A DNA stretch of 64,000 bases from Lasiodiplodia sp. COLG20 (Eukaryota > Ascomycota > Dothideomycetes > Botryosphaeriales > Botryosphaeriaceae). This document shows, in pieces, positions 24,533 through 34,518 of the stretch. The position numbers were made by a program, and so were the translations under genes. How positions within the stretch are numbered: the stretch's first letter is position 1; each line of letters starts with the position of its first letter. Below the pieces are notes generated by a model that saw only the letters and a program-made list of their open reading frames with translations, was not told the DNA's origin and made no database searches. Location of the stretch: contig VNWV01000003.1 of assembly GCA_009801085.1 (NCBI GenBank), positions 1,364,001 to 1,428,000 on the forward strand. The letters run 5' to 3'.

Positions 24533-25643
24533 ATGCTCTCCCGTCAGATCCTCAACGCTTCCCGCGTCGCTTCCAAGCGCGTCATTGCTCCTGCCACCCA
24601 GAGCAGCGTGCGCACCTTCAAGACCGTTCAGTCCCAGCAGAATGCTGAGGAGATCAAGGCTGGCAAGGTTCTTACCGTCACCTACAAGGATGGTGTGAGG
24701 CAAGAGGTTGAGATTCCCGTTGAGCAGAACTCTGGTCCCGTCGCTCCCCCCGGCGCCGACGACAAGAAGCCTGCTATCCCGCTCGACAAGAGCATCCTCG
24801 GCCAGCTGAACCCCACCATGTCCAAGTTCACTCTCCCCGGCAAGGTCGCTGTCGTCACTGGGTAAGTCGCCATTCAATGCGGACCGTCCGACAACATGCT
24901 AACGTTCTTCCAGTGGTGGTCGTGGTCTTGGTTTCAACATGGCCCAGGCCCTCGCTGAGGTCGGCGTCCGTGGCATTGCCATCATGGATGTTCAGCAGAA
25001 GGTCGGCGAGGAGGCCGCCCGCGAGCTCTCCGAGCAGACCGGTGTCGACGTCCGCTTCTACCAGGTCGATGTTCGTGATGGCAGCGCCATCAACCAGGCT
25101 GTCGGCGACATTGTCGACCACTACGGCCAGATCGATATCCTCCTCAACTCTGCCGGTATTGCCGACTCCAACATCAAGGCCGAGACCTACGACACCGAGA
25201 TGTTCCGCCGTCTGATCGACATCAACCTGACTGGTGCCTTCCTCGTCGCCCAGTCCGTCGGCAAGCAGATGATCGCCTCCAAGAACGGCGGTAGCATCAT
25301 CCTCGTCGCCTCCATGTCCGGCTCCATCGTCAACTACCCCCAGGAGCAGTCTTGCTACAACGCCTCCAAGGCCGGTGTCATCCAGCTCACCAAGTCGCTC
25401 GCCACCGAGTGGGCCCGCCACGGCATCCGTGTCAACTCCATCTCCCCTGGCTACATGGACACTGCTCTCAACCGTGTCCCCGCCCTCGACGCCCAGAAGA
25501 AGATCTGGATCGAGAACACTCCCCAGAAGCGTCTCGGTGCCGTCGACGACCTCAACAACTTGGCCGTTTACCTCGCCTCGCCCGCCTCTGCTTTCATGAC
25601 TGGCTCCAACTGCATCATCGACGGTGGTTACACCCTCTGGTAA
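24533..25643 (+). CDS. Mitochondrial-type short-chain dehydrogenase (D-arabinitol/polyol dehydrogenase-like)
   Basis: Classical SDR, most like fungal D-arabinitol/sorbitol-type polyol dehydrogenases that interconvert sugar alcohols and ketoses with NAD(P). Exons: 24533-24861, 24914-25643 (352 aa). Residues 1-30 (MLSRQILNASRVASKRV...) are basic and hydroxylated without acids, a likely mitochondrial presequence. A linker of about 75 residues precedes the fold. The cofactor motif TGGGRGLG is at 109-116, NSAG at about 188-191, the catalytic Ser at about 243, and Tyr258-x3-Lys262 in YNASK. The C-terminus GGYTLW is typical of the group. Asp135 at the end of strand 2 (IMDVQ) favours NAD. Codon use is strongly biased to C-ending codons, suggesting high expression. 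The exact sugar alcohol is inference. Confidence 0.88.
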
Positions 25644-27031
25644 GTGATATTGAGGCTGTTCTGTGCGCATAACATCCCTCATTATTGCTTGCTTGATACC
25701 CGGTTGTGTTGGCTTCTGTCGTGATAAAGAGCATTTGTGCGGTTCGAGATTTCTTTTGCTACTGAATGTCCTGGGAACTGTTTTGATACGTGTTCTTCAT
25801 GGGTTTCCCCTTGGCAATTTGGGGCTTTCGAGGTGCATGGTATAGACGAGACATTTGATTTCCATGGTGGGGGAAGCTCTTGTGGGGTTTTCACAAGCGT
25901 TGGCGTTATTCTTTTTCTCTTTACGGTACAGAAGACTTGGAAACGGAAATCCATACTCGGTCGATTCGGTTTAGACTTGGGATTAGAAGTCTGGTTTTGC
26001 TCTGTCAAGGGTGACAGGCGTCTTTCTGCACTGCTTGGGCCGTTGAGAGCCCACCCTAATCAGCGTTGAGGGGAAGTAAATCAAAAGTTCTTTCGGAATC
26101 TTCATCTCCATCTTGACTTGTCCTGAAACGTGACTCATGGTGTTAATCTAACCAACACATGTTGGACTGTTGAAGCTATCGTCCGGACGTGAATGTATAA
26201 TTGTGAATTCGACATTTGCGTCCGGACGATAGCTTCTCATGGGTTCTGCTTGAAGTGTGCTGAAAAACTATGGTGGAATCTTGAAGTGGTGACAGATGAG
26301 TGATTTATGATTCAGTTGTGTTCAGACTATCCCCTTGTGGCTCGATTTTTGCCGTACCGTTTAGTACGAGCACGTCAGTTCCGGGATCTTGCGTGATGAA
26401 GCTCGTGCCAGCAACTGGCAAGATGGTATGTCGTCTATATAGCTCGATCCTACGATGTAACAGTCGAGACTGACGCGCCATTGGCTGAATCGTCGCAGGT
26501 AACCTCCGAAAAGCCCCGGTGACGAAAAATGAGGCGTGCAGATGATCGTCCGGGTCGTCCGTAACGTTATCGCGGGAGGGTATCTCGGAGGTGTGGGTCC
26601 AACAGTGACTGGGCTGGCCCTTCCACGAGGCAACCTTGTCCGCCCCGTTCACCGTGGCGCTGCGGGAGGAACCTTGGTCCCCACTTCACGATCTTGCCCT
26701 GTGCGTCTTGTCTGCTTGGTTCCCTTTCCGTTCCCGCTTCCGCTTTGCCGCCCGCGTAGCGGGTGCCTGAGCTTTTCCTTGTCCGTCCACCCCCCCTCTG
26801 CCCAGCACTGGCCAGGCGTTCTCGCCACCCCCAGTTGCGTTTTCTTTCTCTGCTCCGTTTTCCCTTGGCGAGGAAACCACGTGCCCTCCGCCGTTGCCGC
26901 TGCCAACCCCTGCTGTCAGTTTCCGCTGCCCGCCTCCGCCGCCACTGCAACAATCTCTTCCGCCCCTCAACACATCCCGCCCTCACAGGCCTTTTCCAGC
27001 CGGAAAAGTCCGTCCGGGTCCCCTTCGCCAC
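25644..27031. other. Intergenic between convergent SDR genes, with one repeat core
   Basis: Contains a short palindromic repeat at 26171-26236. Otherwise nothing convincing. The right third is C/T-rich, giving overlapping low-complexity frames (for example 26536-27123) that I regard as noise. Confidence 0.5.
26171..26236. repeat. Palindromic repeat core, copy B
   Basis: Arms tgaagctatcgtccggacg (26171-26189) and its inverse (26219-26236) flank a 29-bp spacer that resembles the loop of the foldback element at 31006-31464 and the centre of the element at 43163-43403. Terminal repeats are not visible here, so this looks like a core-only or decayed copy. Confidence 0.8.
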
Positions 27032-28036
27032 TTACAGCTTACTCTCCTTGCCACCACCCCGCCCCTCCCCCGCCTCCGCCATCCTCTTCCTCGCCCTCTC
27101 CTCCGCCAGCCGCGCAAACCTGATATTTCTCTCGCGATACACGCGATCCCACAGCGCCGCGACCTCGGGCCCGACGGAGCCCTGTTTCGCATTCGGCTGC
27201 GGGGGGTCGCGGTACAGCACGTCCCGCACGACCGCCTCGACGACCTTGCCGTTCTGCGGCCGCCACCGCATGGTGGCCACACCACCACCACCACCATTTC
27301 CCCCCTCCTCATCACCAGCAGCAGCAGCACTACTCAACCCCAACAGCTCGTCGAACGCCCGCATCATCGTCGCCATGGGCGTCTTGCCTGACTCCGGGTA
27401 CGCCTCCATCAGGCCCGGCGGCGCTAGGTTGCTTGGCACCATGTCCGGGCAGACCGCGTTGATGGCGAAGCCGCGCTCGGCCGCGCCGGGGGCCAGAGCG
27501 CGCACTAGGCCGACCAGTGCGTGCTTAGTGGCTGTGTACTGTGGCACGGCGGGCAGCGGGTAGAGGCCGGCGGCGGAGGAAGTGACGATGATGGTGGGGG
27601 TGGGGCGGGGGATGCTGGAAGAAGAAGGGAGGGGGATGGAGGCGTAGTGGGCGAAGAGCTTGATGCCGTCGTAGACGCCAAGGAGGTTGACGGCGAAGGT
27701 GGTGGTGTCGGGCTCAGTGGGGGGAGGGGAGGAGGCCGTGATGGAGGAGGGGAGAGCGGGGAAGATGGTGTCGCGGTCGTCGATGCCGGCGTTTAGCGCG
27801 GCGAAGTCGAGGCGCTGCCGCCAGGCGTGGGCACGGGCGAAGGCTGCGGATTGGCTGCGCCACGAAGAGACGTCGGTGCGGATGAAGAGGTGCCGGTCTG
27901 CCGGCAGCGAGGCGCTGGCGGGCGGCGGGTTGAGGTCGAGCAGCACGACGTCCCAGGACTTGGAGAGCAGGTGCTGCGCCAGGCCGAGGCCGATTCCGGA
28001 AGAGGCACCGGTGATGACGGCAACGGGGATGCTCAT
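27032..28036 (-). CDS. Short-chain dehydrogenase with C-terminal SKL (putative peroxisomal)
   Basis: Single-exon classical SDR of 334 aa. Motifs: TGASSGIG (9-16), Asp34 after strand 2 (LLDLN) favouring NAD, NAG at 82-84, Asn117, Ser153/154, and the catalytic pair Tyr167-x3-Lys171 (YTATK). Overall it is closest in style to 15-hydroxyprostaglandin-dehydrogenase-like fungal SDRs. An Ala/Gly-rich insertion (SSAAAAGDEEGGNGGGG) lies at about 234-250. The last residues are KESKL, a canonical PTS1, so import into peroxisomes is expected; the family is known to include peroxisomal and cytosolic members. The substrate is unknown. Tandem inverted CCAAT boxes lie about 80-100 bp upstream of the ATG. Confidence 0.85.
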   Translation of the reverse strand: MSIPVAVITGASSGIGLGLAQHLLSKSWDVVLLDLNPPPASASLPADRHLFIRTDVSSWRSQSAAFARAHAWRQRLDFAALNAGIDDRDTIFPALPSSITASSPPPTEPDTTTFAVNLLGVYDGIKLFAHYASIPLPSSSSIPRPTPTIIVTSSAAGLYPLPAVPQYTATKHALVGLVRALAPGAAERGFAINAVCPDMVPSNLAPPGLMEAYPESGKTPMATMMRAFDELLGLSSAAAAGDEEGGNGGGGGVATMRWRPQNGKVVEAVVRDVLYRDPPQPNAKQGSVGPEVAALWDRVYRERNIRFARLAEERARKRMAEAGEGRGGGKESKL

Positions 28037-28900
28037 GATGGTGGTTGTTTGAAAAGACGAGTGACGTGAAAGAAAATGTGGAGAAGTGCGTGAAAGTGAC
28101 TGGATGTGGATGAAAGTTGGCGATTGGCGATTGGCGATATTACGATGTTACTAGAAGCAAAGGTAGGCGAGCTTGGGATCCGCACTGTACACACTTGTCA
28201 ACGAGCACGCGATAGAAGCGAAATCAATTCTGCAAGCGGCGAGCGGAGGTCTTATAGAGCAGTTGAGAGGAGGTTGAACCAGGACAGGGGACCCAGCTGC
28301 CGGCAGCTGTCCCGCGAGTTCCCCGCACAGAGTGGTGGGGCAAGCAGCCTCATACGGCACGAGTCGTGGGTGCGAGATGCTGGTCGTGCTACAACGAGCA
28401 TGTGGAGACGCGAGTCGATGCCTGAGGCCAACGCAGGTCGTGTTGATGTGATGAGGTCAAGTCAATTGTGATGACGGCTCGGGTGCTGCGCCTCAGGCCC
28501 TCGTCGGCTAGCGAGGTCAGAGTCGCGTCCTGGCGCCACCTACGCAAGCCCAACGGCGGATAAAGTTGCATGCCTGGTTCGCGCGCGCCGCAGTGGCTGC
28601 TCGACGCGTCGTTTGCAAAAAGTCGCAGCGCGTTTTCTGACAGCGCGCGCAGGCAGCTGGGCTGGCGGGCTGTTGGCGATGGGGTCGCTGGCGCGGCGCC
28701 ATGGCTCTATCGGCAGCCCAAGCCGCTCCGCGCGCAGCCGGGATCGCGGCTTTTTGGCGCTGCTGATGACTGCTGCGCCTGGCACGGCGTGCGCGCTCTC
28801 CCAGCTGCCCAGCCGCACATCTCCACTACTCCTCCACTACTTGACAACTCCTCTCCCTCTCCCTCAGTGATACCCGCAGTCGCTCTGCACCTCCGCCACC
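28037..28900. other. Intergenic: divergent region of SDR and Ysc84-like gene
   Basis: 864 bp between divergent ATGs. Contains tandem CCAAT boxes near the SDR and a C/T-rich leader (about 28820-28900) ending in a near-perfect start context for the Ysc84-like gene. No coding region is supported. Confidence 0.55.
28116..28138 (-). promoter_or_regulatory. Tandem CCAAT boxes upstream of the SKL SDR
   Basis: Three 7-bp units (ttggcga) give two CCAAT (28123-28127, 28130-28134) and one CCAAC on the minus strand, 80-100 bp before the SDR start codon. CCAAT is the site of the fungal HAP/CBC complex. Function is inferred from sequence and position only. Confidence 0.5.
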
Positions 28901-30356
28901 ATGCCTCTCGGAATCCACAACCCTCTGCCCTCGTCCGTCGGCAGTCAGTACCCCTCCCTCGGCCCCGGCTGCCTGGCGATCAATGACGTTGCTGACTGAA
29001 ATGCGCGACCACAACAGGTGAAATCAAGAAGACGGGCAAAATCCTCGCGTCCTTTGTCGACCCACGGCAAGCCTTCGGCCCCGACAAGGTCATTCCACCG
29101 CAAATTCTCGCCAATGCTAAAGTATGTCGCCGCCCATCGTGCGCTCGTGTTTCGCTCCACTTCCGATAATCCCGCCGACGTAACAACATAATGAGCTGAC
29201 ATGGACTTTGCCTGCAGGGTCTCGCTATCTTGACCGTCTTCAAGGCCGGTTTCCTGGGATCGGGTCGTTTTGGCTCTGGTATCGTCGTCGCTCGCCTCCC
29301 GGACGGCGGCTGGTCGGCACCCTCAGCTATCGGCACCGTTGGAGGCGGTTTTGGCGGCCAGATTGGTTTCGAGCTTACCGACTTCGTCTTTATTCTCAAC
29401 GATGCCGCTGCCGTTAAGACGTTCGCGCAAGCCGGCTCGTTGACGTTGGGCGGCAACGTTTCGATCGCCGCTGGTCCGGTGGGTCGCAACGCCGAGGCGG
29501 CCGGCGCGGCCAGCTTGAAGAGCGTCGCCGGCGTGTTTGCCTACTCCAAGACCAAGGGTCTCTTCGCTGGTGTCAGTTTGGAAGGCAGCGTTCTCATCGA
29601 GCGTCGCGATGCCAACGAGAAGCTGTACGGCAGGCGTATTCCTGCGCGGATGCTGCTCGAGGGCCAGGTGCCTGTCCCGCCTGCCGCTGACCCGCTGATG
29701 CGCGTCCTGAACTCTCGCGTTTTTGCCGGTGCTGCTGGTAACGGTAATTCCAGCGACGCCATGTACAACGACATGCCCGTCTACGATGATTCGCATGAGG
29801 ATGTTGTTTGGCAGGGTCGCCGTGGTTCTGCCATGGGCGAGGGTGTTCGCAGCAACCGCACCGGTTCCGTGGCCGGCGGATTCGACCGTCCCTCCCGTTC
29901 CAGCACCTGGGCCGATGACATCTACGACAGGACGCCCGCTCAGGGCAACAGCAACGGCCTCAATCGCTCCGTTTCCACTCGCGCCAATCCTGTCGAGACT
30001 TTTGACAACATTGAGAGACGCTCGCGTGGTTTTAGTGGCGATTACTCGTACAGCGACAAGCCGAAGCCTTCGAGGCCAACCGCGCCGAAGCCGCAGTTTG
30101 GTGCCGCCAAGCGGGCGTCGCTTGCTCCCAACCAGGCCATCGCCAAGTTCACATTCGAGGCTGACCAACCGGGCGATTTGGGCTTCAAGAAGGGCGAAGT
30201 CATTACCATCCTGAAGAGGACGGATAATGAAACGGACTGGTGGACCGGCAAGATCGGTAGCAGGGAAGGCATCTTCCCCAGGTGAGTGTTTTGATTTGAT
30301 TCTGAAAGAATGTCCGTGTCTAACATTTCTGAAGCAACTACGTTGAAATGGTCTAA
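28901..30356 (+). CDS. ysc84: SYLF (Ysc84) plus SH3 domain actin-patch protein
   Basis: Ysc84/Lsb3-type proteins bind lipids and actin through the SYLF domain and bind Las17/WASP-type partners through SH3, at cortical endocytic actin patches. Exons: 28901-28943, 29018-29121, 29218-30281, 30335-30356 (410 aa). The start is MPLGIHNPLPSS in gccaccATG context. The SYLF domain spans about 5-225 (KILASFVDPRQAFGPDKVIP, GSGIVVARLPDG, GFGGQIGFELTDFVF, KGLFAGVSLEGS). A Ser/Gly/Arg-rich linker (about 230-345) follows. The SH3 domain is at about 352-410 (AKFTFEADQPGDLGFKKGEVI, DWWTGKIG, IFPSNYVEMV). The last exon codes for only seven residues and completes the SH3. All four junctions restore the conserved family sequence. 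Confidence 0.95.
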
Positions 30357-30956
30357 ACGTTTCGCTTTCCCGATCCGCACCTAGATTCTGACGCAACCCC
30401 TGCGCCAAATCAGCTCATCGCCGAACCCCAGCCGGCTTTCGATATCTGGCGTCTTGGGTTCTACGGCTTTCCATCTTACGACTCCCTTTGCCTTGCCTCA
30501 CTCGTGCGCCATAAAACTGGTCTGCCCCCCCTCCTCAAGATTGGTGTCCTTTGCAAGTATACCACTTTCGCGAGATTACCCCGTTATTTTGCAAGACGGT
30601 TTCTACTTCTTCCAACCCTCTTTCACCCGGCATAGCATGGCGTTCAAACGGTCGGCGCAGTAACGAAGTGGGTTGATTGTCCTCTGATTCCCTTCACTTC
30701 GGTAGTATTTTGATATTTCGATCTCTCTATCTCCCTCCGGCAGAGAAAACATTTACTCTTGACATAATTACGGGCCATCCATCGTTATCTGTGTGACTTT
30801 GTGTTTTCTGGGGCTGAACATTAACCGCAGCAAAAATTCTGATCGGATCACATGGCTCCACCGAAGGAAGTCCGAAATTCCGCAGTGGACTGGGCTGTAC
30901 ACGCGTTCACCCGGGCGGCTGTAGAGCAGTTTTCGTACGCCTTTCGCAGCCTGATA
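30357..30956. other. Intergenic 3' of the Ysc84-like gene
   Basis: 3' UTR-like and non-coding DNA up to the left end of the foldback element. No gene seen. Confidence 0.5.
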
Positions 30957-31464
30957 CAGAGGGGTGCTGCAGCCGATGGCTAGCGCGAAGAATAGCGGGA
31001 TCCTATCCTCGTGTGTAACTATGTGACGTAGTTAGTGGATTCCATGCTATTCGACTCCCTTGCTTGCTACCTTGTTTGCTACTGCTTAGTCATCTGGCGC
31101 GTATATATACGCTGCCTAGCAGATAGCTTATGGATCATTCTGTGCAACTGTCACTATGCCTCATCTTTTCCCTTTCAAAAACAAAACAACGTATGGGTAG
31201 TTGAAGCTATCGTCCGGACGTATATGTAGAATTTTTAATTCGACATTCTCGTCCGGACGATAGCTTCAACTACCCATACGTTGTTTTGTTTTTGAAAGGG
31301 AAAAGATGAGGCATAGTGACAGTTGCACAGAATGATCCATAAGCTATCTGCTAGGCAGCGTATATATACGCGCCAGATGACTAAGCAGTAGCAAACAAGG
31401 TAGCAAGCAAGGGAGTCGAATAGCATGGAATCCACTAACTACGTCACATAGTTACACACGAGGA
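30957..31464. mobile_element. Foldback MITE-like element with perfect 215-bp arms (copy A)
   Basis: The left end carries a terminal repeat (cagaggggtgctgcagccga from 30957) shared with the element at 43163. Bases 31006-31220 and 31250-31464 are perfect reverse complements around a 29-bp loop (31221-31249). The innermost 18 bp of each arm (gaagctatcgtccggacg) match copies at 26171 and 43280. The right arm stops one base before the only ambiguous base in this part (n at 31465), and the expected right terminal repeat is missing. Both arms encode the same spurious 60-odd-residue frame, which is a symmetry effect, not a gene. No transposase is present. This is either a non-autonomous foldback transposon or partly an assembly join. 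Confidence 0.8.
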
Positions 31465-31484
31465 NGTAGAAACGAGGTTGGGGC

Positions 31485-31961
31485 TCAACCGTACCATAGC
31501 AATTGGTAATGGATGTCTACGTGCTCGAGCACGCAGAGCACAATCGGCGAGCGGCCAGCTACGTAGTGTTTCAACGCATCGGGCGCGGCAGCATCTGCGG
31601 AGGTGAGCAGGTCGGTTGTAACACTCTGCAGCTGCCACGCTTGGCTGGCAGGTACCACGCCCAACGCGTCCAAATCACTTGTCGTCCGCGTGCGCTTCAG
31701 GTCCTCTAGACTAGAGCTCTCGTCTGTGCTGTCGCTAGCCCTACCGTCCGTTCTGCCACCCCAATGCTCTTCATATTCCTTTTCTTCCTCGAAGATCATG
31801 CTCCGCGAGCGCTTGCGGCTCGCAGTGGCGGGCCGTGGGTCAGCGACGGTCATGTCGAAAGCTGTTGCTGGGCCAGCGCGGACGAGGGGGCTGACGGTGG
31901 CCATTGCGGGAGAGACGGCCAGTCGAGGTTCGCGGCAGCGGAGACGTGAGGATTTGGCCAA
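31485..31961 (-). CDS. Hypothetical protein, possibly incomplete
   Basis: 158-codon frame without a recognised domain. It contains a basic cluster (SRKRSRSM), an acidic stretch (FEEEKEYEEHWGG) and a Ser/Thr/Asp-rich region (SDSTDESSSLEDLKRTRTTSDLDAL), compositionally like a nuclear or regulatory protein. A possible donor (ggtacc within the DALGVVP codons) would allow splicing. Its 3' end abuts the n at 31465 and the foldback element, so the true C-terminus may be missing or disturbed. Codon composition is compatible with coding but not decisive. Confidence 0.4.
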   Translation of the reverse strand: MAKSSRLRCREPRLAVSPAMATVSPLVRAGPATAFDMTVADPRPATASRKRSRSMIFEEEKEYEEHWGGRTDGRASDSTDESSSLEDLKRTRTTSDLDALGVVPASQAWQLQSVTTDLLTSADAAAPDALKHYVAGRSPIVLCVLEHVDIHYQLLWYG

Positions 31962-32629
31962 GGAATGGACGGCTGCAGAGGCACGGAAGAGGGAAGAAGT
32001 AAGGTAGGGAGCTACTGAAAAGGCGTGATTTTACGGGTACGGCGGAGCAGTTGGCGCGAGCATGATCTGATCCCTTCTTTTAAGGTGGAACCTTGTGTGA
32101 TTGGGTCTGTCCGGTCTAGGAAAGGGAAGGGGGCTTTTTAGTTTCCCCGCGGGGAAGCGTAGTGTGAGGGTCAGCCGGGAGGAGCAAGTAGCCGCGGCGA
32201 GCGAGTAGTAGTGCGCGCGTCTGGGGTAGCATCCCAGACGCACGCGAAAACGCGCCTGCACAGACAAATTAGGGCGCTGCGAGTGGTCGCGCGGGCAAAC
32301 GGGCCGGACGAGGGTGGCCAGGCTCCTGGCTTAGCCTGTCTTCCCTGCAGGTACTGTACATCTCGCGCAACGGAAATGTCGTGTTGTAGTCACTGCATTT
32401 TGCCGGCTCGAGTGCTGCCTGCTGTGGTGTAAACGTGCTGCCACATGTAGCAGCGATTTCTGCCCGCCAGCTAGCCATGGCGTTTCCCAGTCAGTCGATG
32501 ACGCCGCACCGTCCCGCAAGGTGATCGACGACCTCCGTCTGCTGCCCGCATTCCGCCGCATCACCACCCCACCACCGTGATTCAACCCACGCCTTCTCAA
32601 CAACTCCGCCTCCGGCGCCAGCCGCCGCG
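31962..32629. other. Intergenic / atg5 5' leader
   Basis: Non-coding region between the hypothetical gene (-) and atg5 (+). The final 100 bp are C-rich leader. It includes a 15-residue upstream reading frame listed separately. Confidence 0.55.
32477..32524 (+). other. Short upstream reading frame before atg5
   Basis: An ATG in good context (agccATGG) opens a 15-codon frame with a TGA at 32522-32524, 105 bp before the atg5 start. If transcription begins upstream of it, it could dampen atg5 translation. Transcript start unknown. Confidence 0.3.
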
Positions 32630-33879
32630 ATGGCCAGTCAGCGCGATCTCAGCGCTCTACAGAAGCAAATATGGAGCGGCTCAATCCCGCTGGAAATACG
32701 GCTTGCGAGCACCGAATGCCGCACCTACGACGACTCAGACCCATACCTGGTATCCCGCCTCCACGTCTTCAACGCCAAGCCACAGAGCTCAAACTGATCT
32801 TTCCCTTCCAGATCCAAGTTCCGCGACTCTCTTATATTCCCTTCCTCCTCCCCCGCCTCCACGCCTTCTTCGCGCCCTCCCTCATCGACCCAGACGTGCA
32901 TCCCAGTAAAGGCTGGCTTTCCTACTCGGACGTGCCGCTGAAATGGCACCACCCACTCGGCCTGCTCTACGACCTCTACTCCGGCTTCGAGCCGTACACG
33001 CCGGACAGCCTACACCAGCCCACCAATCCCGAACCGCCATCACCACCACCGTCCTCCTCTTCCTCTCCCACAACACCAACAACGTCCGGCGGTGAGCCTA
33101 GCCTCCTCCCGTGGCGGCTGACGGCGCACTTCACGACGCCCGCGCCGGCCAGCCTGGTGCCGCTGGACGCGGCGTACAAGGCGCACCACGACGCCTTCGT
33201 CAACGCCGTCAAGGAGGCCGACTTCCTGCGCAACGGCTCCGCCAAGGCGGCCATGTCGCTATCCAAGGAAGCCTCGGACCGCCTGTGGGACGCCGTCGGC
33301 CGCAACGACCTGGCTGCCTGGAACGCCGTGCACGGCCGCCTGCTGGTCAGCCCGCCCGGCGCGGGCCCGCTGCGGCATGTGCCGATGAAGCTGTACCTGC
33401 CCGGCGCGCCGACTGCTAGTGGCGGCAATAACGGAGGAGCAGGTTCGGCAGCACGAGGGGCCGAAGACGCTTCTGGGGCGGTGGCGGCAGCGGCGGGCGC
33501 CGAGGGAGGCGATGCGGCGGCGGCGGCGGCGGCAGCGATGACAACAACAACCACGGAGTCGCCCGCACCCGCGGGCTCAGCCTCCTCCATCGCCTCCCTC
33601 CGCGTCGTGCAAGCGCTCGTCCCGCCTACCCTGAATAGCAGCGGCGGCGGCGGCGGCGGTGCCTCGTCGCGCGGGGGAGCAGCAGGGCAGCCGCAGACGA
33701 TGGGCACGGCGCTGAACACCATCATTCCCACGCTTTTCCCGAGTCGGAGGAGTCCATTGCTCGCGCAGCCGGTGCTACACGGAGCGGTGGTGCCGCTGAG
33801 CGCGCCGGTAGAGGACCTGCTGAAGGCTGCAGCGTACCCGGATGGATTTCTACACGTCGCAATCGTCATGATGAGTTAA
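32630..33879 (+). CDS. atg5: Autophagy protein Atg5
   Basis: Atg5 is covalently joined to Atg12; with Atg16 the conjugate acts as the E3-like factor that lipidates Atg8 on the phagophore. Exons: 32630-32749 and 32812-33879 (395 aa). N-terminal ubiquitin-fold part: [22 protein letters not shown], then [18 protein letters not shown] (43-60) and [14 protein letters not shown] (83-95). The Atg12 acceptor is predicted as Lys174 in [12 protein letters not shown], aligned with the known Lys of the MKEAD motif in animals. C-terminal ubiquitin fold: VPMKLYLPG, then [18 protein letters not shown] and [14 protein letters not shown]. Between its first strand and the rest lies a Gly/Ala/Thr-rich insertion of about 85 residues (about 270-350), longer than usual. 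A Pro/Ser insertion is at 112-133. Confidence 0.93.
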
Positions 33880-34518
33880 AAGTCTTGGGCAGACTACGGG
33901 AAGACAGGGCGCTTCTGCAAGTCCTGCAGAAGGACCTGTGGAGGTAAAGAACCATGCTTCGAAGCATTGGCGTTGGGATAGAAGGGATGCTGCACAGCTG
34001 GGGAAAAGCAGGCCAGAGGGTAGGCCCAGATATGAGACATGATTAATCCACATACGCACAGTAATCTGTCACGGCACACACAGTCTTATACTTGCATAGG
34101 AGGGGCGATTAAATGAAGAGAACGACTTCGAAGTTAGTTCATTCTGTTTAGTAGTAATACTGATGTTTAAGACATAGGGTGGGGAGCGCCACAAATTATG
34201 CCACCCGAGCACCAAAAGCCAAAGACTGAAAGACTGAACGCAAACAGCCGCTCATTTGGTCGTGGCGGCAACAGCAGTTCCAAGCCCTAGGCGGGGTTTA
34301 AAAGCATGCAACCAACTCTATTCAACTTTTTTAAGCCAAAAAACAACAACAAGCCCGAGGGTTATTTCCTGCTCGTGAGGGCAGGCCAAAAGAGACTACA
34401 GTGTCATGGGGTTGTTGAGTGAACGAACAAAAAAACCGAGACAAAGCAGGCGTTCCTCCGTCTATCAGACTTCCCGTCATTCCCAAAGACAACACTTTTA
34501 AAAAGACAAAACTGACGA
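33880..34518. other. Intergenic, convergent atg5 / ornithine decarboxylase 3' regions
   Basis: AT-richer DNA holding both 3' UTRs. No gene seen. Confidence 0.6.

Noticed and set aside
26536..27563. 195- and 266-codon frames on the plus strand
   Set aside because: C/T-rich low complexity and antisense of the SKL SDR.
29323..30408. 361-codon minus-strand frame
   Set aside because: Antisense of the Ysc84-like gene.
31035..31435. Two identical small proteins on opposite strands
   Set aside because: Produced by the palindrome symmetry; AT-rich repeat DNA with no family.
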